From positions 3,518,001-3,582,000 of the forward strand of contig JASXTE010000007.1 of assembly GCA_030280995.1 (NCBI GenBank): DNA of 64,000 bases, given 5' to 3'. Shown here one piece after another: positions 36,501 through 44,961 of the stretch (position 1 is its first letter; each line of letters starts with the position of its first letter). The stretch comes from Hemileia vastatrix. Its lineage: Eukaryota > Basidiomycota > Pucciniomycetes > Pucciniales > Zaghouaniaceae. Position numbers and translations under genes: made by a program. Below the pieces are notes generated by a model that worked only from the letters and a program-made list of their open reading frames with translations, had not been told where the DNA came from and searched no databases.

Positions 36501-38097
36501 TTTCCTCCCCCATGAGGCTAAACTGGATGATTGTTCTGACCTCCCCCAAGAGGCTAAACTGGCTGGATCTGATCTTGATTCTGGTGATCAGGATGTTGTT
36601 GTTGATGAAGATGGAGTTATTGTTTGGGACAGCTCAAAATTGGAAAAGGGTGTTTTTGTTAGTGAACTGGATTCTCACAAGGTTCAGTGGAAAGAGAAGG
36701 ATGTGCCAAAATTTAAGGATTGGTGTCCTGGTTGGGCTTCTCAATTGGCTCATGTTCACACTGGTGATTTTGATGACAGGATTGCACTCTTGGATGTTGT
36801 TATGTTGGATTTTGAAGATGAGACCTGGGGTCAATCTGGGTTTTATTATATTTTGGTGGAATATCTGTTGACCTTGGAGAGGCCAGATATTTGTGATGAT
36901 GATAATTGGTTAGCAATCAAGAAGAAAAGTCCTGGATTTTATGTGTCAGGAAGGCGCTTGATGAGAAGGAGACATCCTAATCCTCAAGTGGTGGTGACTC
37001 AGAAGAACGGTCAAGAATTGGTTTTGAAGTCTTTGCATGAAGAACTTGGTCATAGAGGCTTTGGGGAGACTTATAGAAAAGTAACAGAAAGATTTTGGTG
37101 GCCAGGTATGAAGTTGGCTGTGCAGGGTTGGGTTCAATCTTGTGAAGAATGTCAAAGAAGAAGTCACTTGAAACCTAAAGAGATGGGCCGTGCTACTGGT
37201 GAATCAACTGTTTTTAGAAGGGTCAGTCTGGATGCTGTCCATATTAAAGAGGGCAGGTATAAATACTTGATTTTTGCTAGGGATGATTTGTCTGGTTGGG
37301 TTGAGGCAGTGCCTCTGGTTAATTTGACTTCCAAGAATGTGGTAGAGTTTTTGAAGAAGGAGTGGATTTATAGGTATGGGTTGATGAAGTTGGTGACTGT
37401 TGATGGAGGGACAGAGTTTCATGCCGAATTTAAAGAAGCTGTGGCTAGTGTTGGTTCTAGGGTTAGAGTGGCTACACCGTATTATCCTGAAGCTGAAATA
37501 ATGGTTGAAAGAGGCCATCAAGTTATCAAGAATGCTTTGGTGAAGATGTGTGGAGATAGTGCCGAAAAATGGAGGCATTATTTACCCTTGGTTTTATTTG
37601 CTGATAGGGTCACTGTGAAGAGGACAACTGGCTATTCTCCTTATGAGTTAATGTTTGGTCAAAAAGCCGTTCTACCAGTGGACTTGGAAGCTGCCTCTTA
37701 TCTTGGAATTGATTGGGATGACGTGCAAACAACAGAAGATTTGCTCTGTGCCAGGATGCAACAGCTGGAATGTAGAGAGGAATGTCAAGAGAAGGCGTAC
37801 TCTAGAATGATGAAGATTAGGAATCAATCAGTCAGATACTGGGACAAGAAGTTGGCTCATAGACTCAGAAATCCCTTAAAACCTGGTTGTTTGGTTTTGG
37901 TGTATAATAGAAGTTTGGAGAGTCAGTGGGGCAAAATGTTTGCTGACAGATGGAATGGACCTTACAGAGTCAGATCTCAGGTGTCTGGAGGTTCTTATGT
38001 TTTGGAAGAGTTGGATGGTGCAGTCTTGAAAAAGAGGGTGGCTGCAGACCAAGTGAAGAGGTTTTATCCCAGAGGCACTAGGCTTGAAGAAGATTGA
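33539..38097 (+). CDS. Pol polyprotein of element B: RT, RNase H, integrase
   Basis: The frame from ATG 33539 continues into a 1433-codon frame (33796-38097) if one base missing from a G run at 33814-33815 is allowed for. The first ~350 codons are a repeated spacer. RT follows: PVFCVKKQNGKLRVVHDLRA, GDIMGGYDERELH, LTRLPQGATNS and the YxDD-type FIDDGG (first Asp codon at 35560). RNase H shows IYLAVDSS, the Glu in KLELCGV (36187-36189), LQVDAKS and PDGLSRRPP. Integrase has the H-H-C-C finger (LHEELGHRG ... CEECQRRS), the D-D-E core (SLDAVHIKEGRY, VTVDGGTEF, EIMVERGH) and a GPY/F-type end (RWNGPYRVRSQVSGGSYVL). No chromodomain is visible. All catalytic residues are present, so it is probably functional apart from the G-run change. 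Confidence 0.92.
33561..34720 (+). repeat. Tandem ~513-bp duplication inside pol of B
   Basis: Units start at 33561, 34073 and 34586; the last is partial. Unit one is 512 bp because of one missing G, unit two 513 bp, both divisible-by-three in their intended form. Each encodes GSKSKSSQLCTARVSSTP at its start and ends with two or three sub-repeats encoding LGLQHEVKLQKILKHDD-type peptides. By eye the units are almost identical, so the duplication is young. Confidence 0.9.
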
Positions 38098-38183
38098 CTC
38101 CGCAATAAGGATAAACTACGGACCATTCTTTAATTTTGGTTTTTTTGTGGTGATGCTATGCATCTGTTTGTTGGAATTTTTTT

Positions 38184-38275
38184 TTTAGAGGGTACCCATG
38201 GGTGGGGCTTCTAGATTTGATCTTGGCAAGTGTAGGGGTGACTGATGGGCTGGCTGCTCTATCAACAGTTACCCC
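38184..38275 (+). ncRNA. Two-stem structured module, B copy 1
   Basis: The upstream hairpin (AGAGGGTACCC ... GGGGCTTCT) is followed by arms GGGGTGACTG (38235-38244) and CAGTTACCCC (38266-38275) around ATGGGCTGGCTGCTCTATCA. One G-U pair replaces a Watson-Crick pair of the other copies. Confidence 0.6.
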
Positions 38276-38344
38276 AGATTGTCTGTTTCCAACCCTTTCT
38301 CTTAATTTGGTTGAACCCTAGTATTGGTTTATTTTCACAGGTTT

Positions 38345-38367
38345 TAGTCCTCTATGACTTTAAACTG
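38345..38367 (+). repeat. Single GTC-N6-GAC-TTAAACTGG stem-loop motif between the module copies
   Basis: AGTCCTCTATGACTTTAAACTGG, a member of the dispersed mini stem-loop family. A second single copy lies at 38607-38628, after the next module. Confidence 0.75.
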
Positions 38368-38446
38368 GAAATTGCTTTGGTTTTCAAGTGCCGGACTCTT
38401 CACTCTTATTGGTTTGGATTTTTTGTGTTGAATGTTGTGATTTGTT

Positions 38447-38534
38447 AGAAGGTACCCAGGGGGGGCTTCTAAATTTTATTTTGGCAAGTGTGGGGGTAAC
38501 TGATGAGCTGGCTGCTCTGTAGAACAGTTACCCC
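38447..38534 (+). ncRNA. Two-stem structured module, B copy 2
   Basis: The upstream hairpin pairs AGAAGG with CTTCT. The main hairpin pairs GGGGTAACTG (38493-38502) with CAGTTACCCC (38525-38534) around ATGAGCTGGCTGCTCTGTAGAA. Confidence 0.62.
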
Positions 38535-38673
38535 AGAATGTCTGTTTCAAGTCTTTTGTTTTTCTTAGTTAAATTCTAGTTCTGTTGTTTATTATTCAGG
38601 TTTTGAGTCCGCTATGACTTTAAACTGGTTTGGGACTGGCTTCTTTATCTTTGGTTCCTTCAGATTGGTGGTG

Positions 38674-38729
38674 GATCACTGGTGGTCTCCCATCATTTTT
38701 ACTTATTGGAGGGAGCCCACCCAGTGATC
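38674..38729 (+). ncRNA. Long hairpin GATCACTGG ... CCAGTGATC in element B
   Basis: Nine-base perfect arms enclose a loop with TGGTCTCCCATC and GGAGGGAGCCCAC. It is the counterpart of 27582-27643 in A. Confidence 0.58.
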
Positions 38730-38906
38730 ATTTCTATGGACCGGACTTTCCCTTATTGGAGCATCTATGGAGCTGGACCTTCTTTGATTTTACAGTTATG
38801 TTTTTGCTAGATAGTAGTTTTAGATTATTTTCTTTTTTCTCTTTTTTTCTTTTAATTTTTTTATGGGGGTTGTTTAAAATTATAAAATCAAAAATATAGA
38901 GTGTTA

Positions 38907-38975
38907 CTACATCAGGGTCACCTGGATGTGGGCAAGCATTGTTGGGGAAAGGCTCATCAATTGGCCGGGCAATGC
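38907..38975 (+). ncRNA. Double hairpin, B copy 1
   Basis: Hairpin one pairs CTACATCAGG with CCTGGATGTGG. Hairpin two (38936-38975) pairs GCATTG with CAATGC around a loop containing AGGCTCATCAATTGGCCGGG. Confidence 0.62.
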
Positions 38976-39099
38976 TATTTTATTTTTATTTATTATTTAT
39001 TTCATGTGTTTCTGTGTTTCATTATTTTTATTATTTTCTGAATTTCCAAATTTTGAATTTTGTTTTCTGATTAATCATTTAAAAGGTTTAATTGTGTAT

Positions 39100-39169
39100 C
39101 CACATCAAGGTGCACTTGGATGTGGGTAAGGTATCAGGGGATCAGCTCATCAATTGGCTGGGGGATACC
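39100..39169 (+). ncRNA. Double hairpin, B copy 2
   Basis: Hairpin one (39100-39125) pairs CCACATCAAG with CTTGGATGTGG. Hairpin two (39130-39169) pairs GGTATC with GATACC around CAGCTCATCAATTGGCTGGG. Compared with copy 1 both sides of the second stem have changed together. Confidence 0.65.
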
Positions 39170-39350
39170 ATTTGTATTATTTTTTATATTTTATTTTATT
39201 TCATTTATTTTATTTCATTTCATTTTAGTTATTAATTTTTAAATTTTAGTATATAAGTAGATACAATATAAAAAAAAAAAAAAAATTCTGAAATTATTTT
39301 TTTATTACTTGTTTTATATTATTTTTATGTTTCTAATCTTTTTCAGGAGC

Positions 39351-40921
39351 TCATTGTCTGGATGATGAAGCTTCTGGAGGCTGGTCTGGATTGTGATGTC
39401 GTTTTTGTTTTTTGTTGGGATTGTGGGAAGCACTGTGTTCTTTGAAGTGCATCCTGCTGGAGAGATTATAGGAATTGTAATGATCAGGGATTGGATTAGA
39501 GGGAAGTTCAGAGGAGGAAGAAGAAGAGGAAGGAATGGAGTGCTGGAGGGTGTGTTTAATGATCCTAGACATTTTCCAGTGGTTGTCCAGTAGGCGCTTT
39601 CTCAAGGATTTTTCAAAGTCATTCAAGGGTCCATGAAGGGCAAAGGCTTTTAGCATATTGGAACACATGGTGCTTAGGTGTTTCTTCATATCTCCATAAT
39701 CCAGGGTCAAAGAAGTTTTAAGAGTTTGGCCAACTCCAATAATAGATTCAGGAGGAGGGGTGCCAACTAGACAAGAAGAATTGGATCAGTAATTATTTTT
39801 GTTGAAGAAATGGAATAATTAATTTGGTACTTACAGATTGGAAGCTCATAAAATCTGTAAGCAGCTGGGATTTGGATCTCTGAAGATTTTGTTATGGTCA
39901 TAGTGTGTGGATCAACTAGGGAAAGATATGGATTCTCATGGTCTTCCTCAGAGGGATCCTGAGAAGGTGAACTGGGATGATGAGGTTCCTGGGGCCTAGT
40001 GGGAGCAGTGAGATTGTTGTTGTTGTTGTGGTTTTTATTTCTGTTGGATTCAGCTGGAGGAGGTGCTGGTGATGGAGTACCAGGGTTGTTAAAGGATGGA
40101 GCAGGAGAGGGGGATTTGGAAGCAGACTGCTCTCTTCTGGATGGAGAATTTGAAAAGATGGAACTTTCAGAAGAGTAGTTGGCTGACAGAGGAGAGGAAT
40201 AGTTTCTTTGTCTTAGTTGGGGACGAAGTTGTTGTTGTGGAGCAGTGCGTGGTGTTCTGGTTTCTTCTTGGGGTTCTCTGGCAGTTCTCTTAGAAATCTG
40301 GGAAATTTTGGTGTTTTTGGATTTTGGAAGGGTGGATTGCATTGCTCTGGGAGCAGTAGGAGGTAGTTGGGTTGAGTTGTTATTGTTATCTGGATGAATT
40401 TGGCTATTTTCTGGCCGTTTTTGGAGGTTTCGGCCCTGATTCTCACTGTTTGGTGAGGCGGGCAGGCCGCCCGACGTCGGCCGGGCCGCCTGGACGCCGT
40501 CTAGAAGCCTAGGGGTTGATTTTGAAGCTTTTGGAGCTAATTTAGCAGTGATAAAAGCAGTTTCTTGAGAAGCTAAGTCTGGTCTTTTTGGAAGAGTGCG
40601 GGAAGCTGAGCTTCTGGATCTTCTGGAAGGAGCTGAATATAGAGAGGAAGAGGATGGACCAAAATCTGGAAACCTGGTAGGGGATCTGGAGATGTACTTG
40701 TGAGAAGGAGAAGGCGGAGGAATAGGATAGTGGGCATCTCTGTCACATTTCTTTTTTTTGGAATAGCAGGAGTCACAAGCCCTGTTGTAGAATTTGGCTT
40801 CTGGATTTGGAAGAGTGAATGTGCAAGGTCTGCACATGTGTATGCACTGTTTGCAGGCATAGTCCCTTGGAGCAGTGAAGCAAGGAAGAGTAGAGGAGTC
40901 AACAGCAGGGGATACAGACAT
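39351..40921 (-). CDS. Antisense gene 1 of element B: 500-aa protein with permuted Zn2Cys6-like cluster
   Basis: CDS is the complement of exons 40921-39835 and 39766-39351; the 68-nt intron 39834-39767 has GTAAGT and TCTAG ends. Exons total 1503 bp, 501 codons including the stop, with no internal stop. ATG 40921 begins MSVSPAVDSSTLPCF, the start shared with the C copy. Cysteines at residues 23, 26, 33, 49, 52 and 59 have spacing C-x2-C-x6-C-x15-C-x2-C-x6-C, with an extra Cys30 and the basic stretch (YSKKKK) between the last two. A long Ser/Pro/Asn-rich, probably disordered middle follows, then a helical-looking C-terminal segment (from SLTLDYGDMKKHLSTM) and a basic tail (NKKQKRHH), a candidate nuclear signal. 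Known Zn2Cys6 proteins bind CGG triplets; DNA binding here is inferred. It lies in the retrotransposon 3' region, convergent with pol. Nothing identifies its promoter. Confidence 0.85.
40455..40480. repeat. GC-rich block shared (inverted) with the B LTR
   Basis: This stretch inside antisense gene 1 contains CCGACGTCGG (40471-40480). It matches the reverse complement of 30210-30235 and 42748-42773 at all but two or three of 26 positions. Such GC content is unusual in this window. Confidence 0.7.
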
Positions 40922-41071
40922 GATCTGTGGTGTGAAAGGTGATGAAAAGGATAAGAGAAGATTTTGTCAGTGATGAATAGAAGATGAAGTGAAGGTGGAC
41001 GCTCCGTGGGTCTGGCTGTGTGTGTGTATTGCATGAAATTGGCTGGGTCAGATTCATGCAAGATTCTGACA

Positions 41072-41242
41072 GTCCTCTATGACTCTAAACTGGAAAATTT
41101 ATAAGTCCTCCAAGACTTTAAACTGACTGGTTTCAAGATTTTATCAAGAAGTAGTCCGTCAAGACTTTAAACTGAACACTGTGTTAGTCCCCCAAGACTT
41201 TAAACTGAGGGTTGTAAGTCCCCCAAGACTATAAACTGAGGG
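41072..41242 (+). repeat. Five stem-loop motifs between the two antisense genes
   Basis: Copies at about 41072, 41104, 41156, 41184 and 41216. Forms include AGTCCTCTATGACTCTAAACTGG and AGTCCCCCAAGACTTTAAACTGAGG. They lie upstream of antisense gene 1 and downstream of antisense gene 2, in element-sense orientation. Confidence 0.8.
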
Positions 41243-41280
41243 AAAGGTTTTTGTTGTTGGAGTTGTTTTGAAAGATTGGT

Positions 41281-41369
41281 AGAGGGTATCCACAGGGAGA
41301 GCCTCCAAATTTAGCAAAGGAAAGTTTGGGGGTAATTGATGGGCTGGCTGCTCTATTCACAATTACCCC
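41281..41369 (+). ncRNA. Two-stem structured module, B copy 3
   Basis: The upstream hairpin pairs GAGGGTATCC with GCCTC. The main hairpin pairs GGGGGTAATTG (41328-41338) with CAATTACCCC (41360-41369) around ATGGGCTGGCTGCTCTATT. The AATTG/CAATT pairing replaces AACTG/CAGTT of copy 2. Confidence 0.62.
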
Positions 41370-41438
41370 AGAATGTTAGTTTTTTCTCTGTGTCTTAATG
41401 TGGTTGATCTCTGGTTCTGGGTTTATGATTTAGGTTTT

Positions 41439-41525
41439 TGAGTCCCCCAAGACTTTAAACTGAGGGTTTTTGAGTCCCCCAAGACTATAAAATGAGGATG
41501 GTCCCCCAAGACTTAAAACTGAGGG
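41439..41525 (+). repeat. Three further stem-loop motifs before antisense gene 2's stop
   Basis: Copies at about 41440, 41474 and 41500, of the form GAGTCCCCCAAGACTTTAAACTGAGG. The spacing is 26-34 bases, the tightest cluster in B. Confidence 0.8.
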
Positions 41526-41582
41526 TTGTTTGTGGTTACATCCTATAGAGGGTGTGGTCAATTTTTCTTTTCTGAATCAAAC

Positions 41583-42253
41583 TCAAGTACTAGTGGAATT
41601 ACAGAGTGAATCAAGAGATGAAATGAAATGTTCAGAATTAGCCTTGAACTGGTGAATGAGGTGTCTTCTGTTATCAATGTCCTGTGGATCTCTAGCAGGA
41701 GTGGATTGGAAATAGTGAAGCAGAAGTTGTTTCTGTTGAGATGTGTGTTGTTGGAACTTGGCCTTGATAGTGGGAAAGTGCGTTGGTGTTGGTGGTGCAA
41801 TGGATCCTACATTGTTATCATCACTATCAGAAGAGGAAGGAACTGAGAAGTTATCAGTTTTAAAGTTGAAGGAAGAAATGGATGTTCTTTACCATCAGAT
41901 GGACCAGGGATGGGGGAACTAGTTGCTTTATGGGTTGTGGCACTCTTCTGGGAAGGGTGGAGCTTTTTGATTAATCTGGGTATCAGGATGGATGGCCTAG
42001 ATCTTTTGGTGCTGGCAGAAGAAGGACCAGGTTGAGGCGGAGGTGAATCTGTTGTAGAAGAAAGTGGACCAGGTCTGTGGCAGGTCTTCTTTCTGGAGTG
42101 GCAGACATCGCAGGACGTTCTGTATGGATGAACAGGTGGTGTTATGGCGCAGATTAAATTATTGTTGATGCAGTATTGGCAGGGGCCCATTTCAGAGGCA
42201 GATTTGGAAAGGAGGTTAAACATGGTAGTTGGATGAAGAAAGAATGCGGACAT
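41583..42253 (-). CDS. Antisense gene 2 of element B: 206-aa protein with permuted Zn2Cys6-like cluster
   Basis: CDS is the complement of exons 42253-41893 and 41842-41583. The 50-nt intron 41892-41843 has GTAAAG and TTCTCAG ends and an ACTGATAAC branch-point-like site. Exons total 621 bp, 207 codons with the stop. The same splice in C gives the matching product, which supports the intron. ATG 42253 (MSAFFLHPTTMF) is chosen over an upstream ATG at 42343 that lies inside the LTR. Cysteines at residues 25, 28, 35, 48, 51 and 58 are spaced C-x2-C-x6-C-x12-C-x2-C-x6-C, with the basic HSRKKT between the last two. A Pro/Ser linker, a basic patch (STKRSRPS) and a C-terminal segment rich in Gln, His and Phe (from FPTIKAKFQQH) follow. 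The ATG sits 18 bp outside the 3' LTR, so transcription must begin within the LTR in antisense. Role unknown; a partner or antagonist of antisense gene 1 is possible. Confidence 0.82.
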
Positions 42254-42261
42254 TCTCAATT

Positions 42262-42271
42262 GGAGGGAGGA
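42262..42271 (+). other. Polypurine tract of element B
   Basis: GGAGGGAGGA directly precedes the 3' LTR and is identical in A (29571-29580). It is the expected plus-strand priming site. Confidence 0.8.
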
Positions 42272-43364
42272 TGTGGTCTTCCAAAATTGGCAGGGGCCTT
42301 TGTTGTGTGATTTGGCACTGTTTGTGCATGTCTTAACTGACATCTGTTAAGGAATTAGGTATTTTTCAGGTTTTATTCCGTGGATATTGGGTCTGCAGGT
42401 ATGTGGGTACTATCATTGGATAGCCCTGGGTTTTCTCTATATTTTATGTCTTGAAGACATTTTTCATATTCTGCGTTTTAAGGGGTCAATTCCTCATTTT
42501 TCATTTATAAAAGATTGCTGTTTAATTTTGTTTTTTGTGTTTTACGGGCTAACCTTAAGTCTTAGGGTTAAGTGCTTAGTACCATTTGATAGAGCTAATT
42601 TTTCTCTATATTTCATGTCACAATGTTGTTATAGTGAAATTCCGTGTTTTAAAGGTTTTAGTAGTTGTAGCTAATTTTTCTAAGTAGATTAGTGGTTTTT
42701 ATTGGTTTTCTGGCTTCAGGGAGGCCGGGCAGTTTCAGGCGGCATCTCCGACGTCGGGCGGCCCACCCGCCTCTGTTTTAGGAGGTTGGGGAGCGCTCCA
42801 GGAGGGTTTTTTATGCAATTTGGCAGGTACAGGCGCCAGATTGGTGGGTGCGCATGGGCTCTTAGTTAGTGGTCTGTGTGTACATAGTGAATAAGACAGT
42901 TTGGGGCAACCTTAATCATCATACAACCATCCGGAGGTGATCTCATTGTTCCTCACTCAGTTTTCACTGTTTTCTGGCCACAATTGGCTGTGTTTGTTGC
43001 AAGTGAGTTCTTCATTTAACTTAACTTTGGCAACTGTTTTCTCTGTTATAGTCTTGCAAGTTATAGCAAGTATTATTGCTGTCTCTGCTGTGGATTTGCA
43101 GCCTACATCAAGTATCTTTGCTGTCTCTGGTGTGGACTTTGTTCTACATTTCAGTTCTTTGGTCTGGTAGTCTATCTGGGGACTACTTTCTTGGCTCATC
43201 AAGCAGTCAAGTGTGTTAAACAGGAGCTTTAGCAAAACAGGAACCAAATTACTTTAGCAAGTAAATCTCACTCTATTTTTCTAAAGGGACAGGGGATTTT
43301 CTCTCTGGTTTTTCTCCAACTCCCTTGGTCAAGGCCTATAGCTAGTACTATAGGATTGTCTACA
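42272..43364 (+). repeat. 3' LTR of element B
   Basis: It has the same 1093-bp length as the 5' LTR, with about 15 substitutions and no length change that I can see. It ends TTGTCTACA and is followed by the ACGC duplication. Confidence 0.95.
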
Positions 43365-44361
43365 ACGCGAAAACAATTTATTTTATGGAGAAAACTTATT
43401 TTTACGGTCTGAAGAATTTATAAGTATCAAGTTGAGTCACTCAAGAACCTTGGGAAATTTTCCCAGAATTTTTACTATTTTTCTTATATTTTTAAATGAA
43501 TTTTAAAGTTTTATAGAAATATTTACGTTTTTATAAAATACTTAACTTTGATGAATTTTCACAGGGTGATTAGAGCAGCGCAGACTACAAAAATTAGTTT
43601 GAAATTTAAAGGGGAAGTGGCTCTATTATGTGTAATTTTTCTAGATTTTTTATTATAGTTTTAAAGGTTCTAATTGAGTCTGGATGGACTCCGCTTGGAC
43701 TCCGTTTGGACTCCGTTTGGACTCCGCTTGGACTCTGTTTGGACTCCGTACAAGCTCCATACGGGCTCCGGATTGACTCTGGGTGAGCTCTGGATGGGAA
43801 AACTTAGGCACGTGACTAGGAATACTTAAGAGCCTCTCAAACTCGAAATTGAGGGGGGGATACATCATACAGCTTAATCTTTAACCACCACGGTCTCATT
43901 TTTTATTACTCAACAAATTAAATAAGTTATAATAGCCTTATAGAATTTATTATTTTACATAACATTTTAGAAATACAATTCAACAATTTAAATCACACTT
44001 CATATAGGGTATCTTTAGAAAGGTCTTCATCACTGGGACTTGATTATTGCTGTCTCATAAACATTCAAATTATTATAAAAACATAAAAGTCAATCTTTTC
44101 AGATCTTTCACTGGTACACCTTAATTGTTGTTATCAGTATTTCTTTCTTAACAGCCACTTTTATTTAAATCTCAATAAGCGATAAATATTTTAGAGTTTC
44201 ATTATTTTTTATCAATCAGATCCAAGTAGACTGGTTAGCTTAGTGATTTAGAATTCCCATTTTGTTATTTTTATTGGAAGGATGGGGTTTTCAGCTAAAT
44301 CCACATATCTCCTCCGGATTCTGCTTACAGCAAGGCGACTGTAAGAGTTTTCCTTACCATA
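43365..44361 (+). repeat. 3' LTR of element A, right part
   Basis: Resumes the A LTR after B (GAAAACAATTTATTTTA) and ends CTTACCATA, followed by CCGG at 44362-44365. The 11-bp repeat at about 43,680-43,755 has one more unit than in the 5' LTR. Confidence 0.92.
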
Positions 44362-44365
44362 CCGG

Positions 44366-44961
44366 TTGCATGGCATGCAGTGACTTGCATAAGGCGTATA
44401 TGCAACAGGTTTTTACACAGAAATATATTGTACAAATGATGACAAAAGATTTTCACATGCTTTTAATTAAAACTTACATATTGTTTTTACAACAATTTTT
44501 AAGGGGTTCACAACGCATAATTTGAGGAACCAAAGCCTCGGATAGTTTCACACGGATGCAATTAATATTTATTTTCACTTATTTTTCAAATTCAATCTAC
44601 TTATCCATATCATTTGTTCACATAAGGTTGGAAAACTAACCTTCAGCTGTTATGGACACCATTTTTATCACTTATTATTATTTTTGCCACTATGTTGACA
44701 TTTGGCTACAAAATGGTTAAAAGCCAAGTATATATTTCTGCAAAAAAATCTGCACACAAAATCAGCATTCTGATATTTCAAATATCTTTAAACTGGGTAT
44801 GTATGTTTTGGCATTTAAAAATATCCAATACCCCTTTTTCTGGCTTTGATTTTTATTATGCACATATACATTTCACAGTTTCAAAAAATTTATGCCAAAT
44901 GGCATGTAAAAGAGTAGCACAAATTTCAATATCTCAACTCATCTAATTTCTTATAATTCAA
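44366..44961. other. Spacer right of element A
   Basis: No gene is supported. Frames of 84-87 codons here are without motifs and the sequence is AT-rich. Confidence 0.5.

Larger units (their letters stand above)
29734..43364 (+). mobile_element. Ty3/gypsy LTR retrotransposon B, near-intact, inserted in the 3' LTR of A
   Basis: Direct LTRs of 1093 bp each (29734-30826 and 42272-43364) differ at about 15 positions by eye, roughly 98.6 % identity, which indicates a recent insertion. ACGC flanks both ends (29730-29733 and 43365-43368), a 4-bp target duplication. Gag-protease and pol are open apart from two single-base length differences in G runs. Downstream of pol B carries structured repeats and two intact spliced genes on the opposite strand. 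At 13,631 bp it is long for a fungal gypsy element. Confidence 0.95.
18785..44361 (+). mobile_element. Ty3/gypsy LTR retrotransposon A (degenerate, interrupted by B)
   Basis: Two direct LTRs (18785-19919; 29581-29733 plus 43365-44361) bound a primer site, gag, protease, RT, RNase H and integrase in gypsy order, then a 2.6-kb noncoding 3' region. CCGG flanks both ends (18781-18784 and 44362-44365). Without nested element B and its 4-bp duplication, A is about 11.9 kb. The 3' LTR is 1146 bp against 1135 bp for the 5' LTR, the difference being one extra 11-bp unit of the TTGGACTCCGT repeat. Gag and pol carry several stops and frameshifts plus active-site losses, so A is not autonomous. Unlike B and C it has no antisense genes between pol and the 3' LTR. 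Confidence 0.93.

Noticed and set aside
41558..41800. 80-codon minus-strand frame
   Set aside because: It overlaps exon 2 of antisense gene 2 in the wrong phase. The spliced frame matches the C copy.
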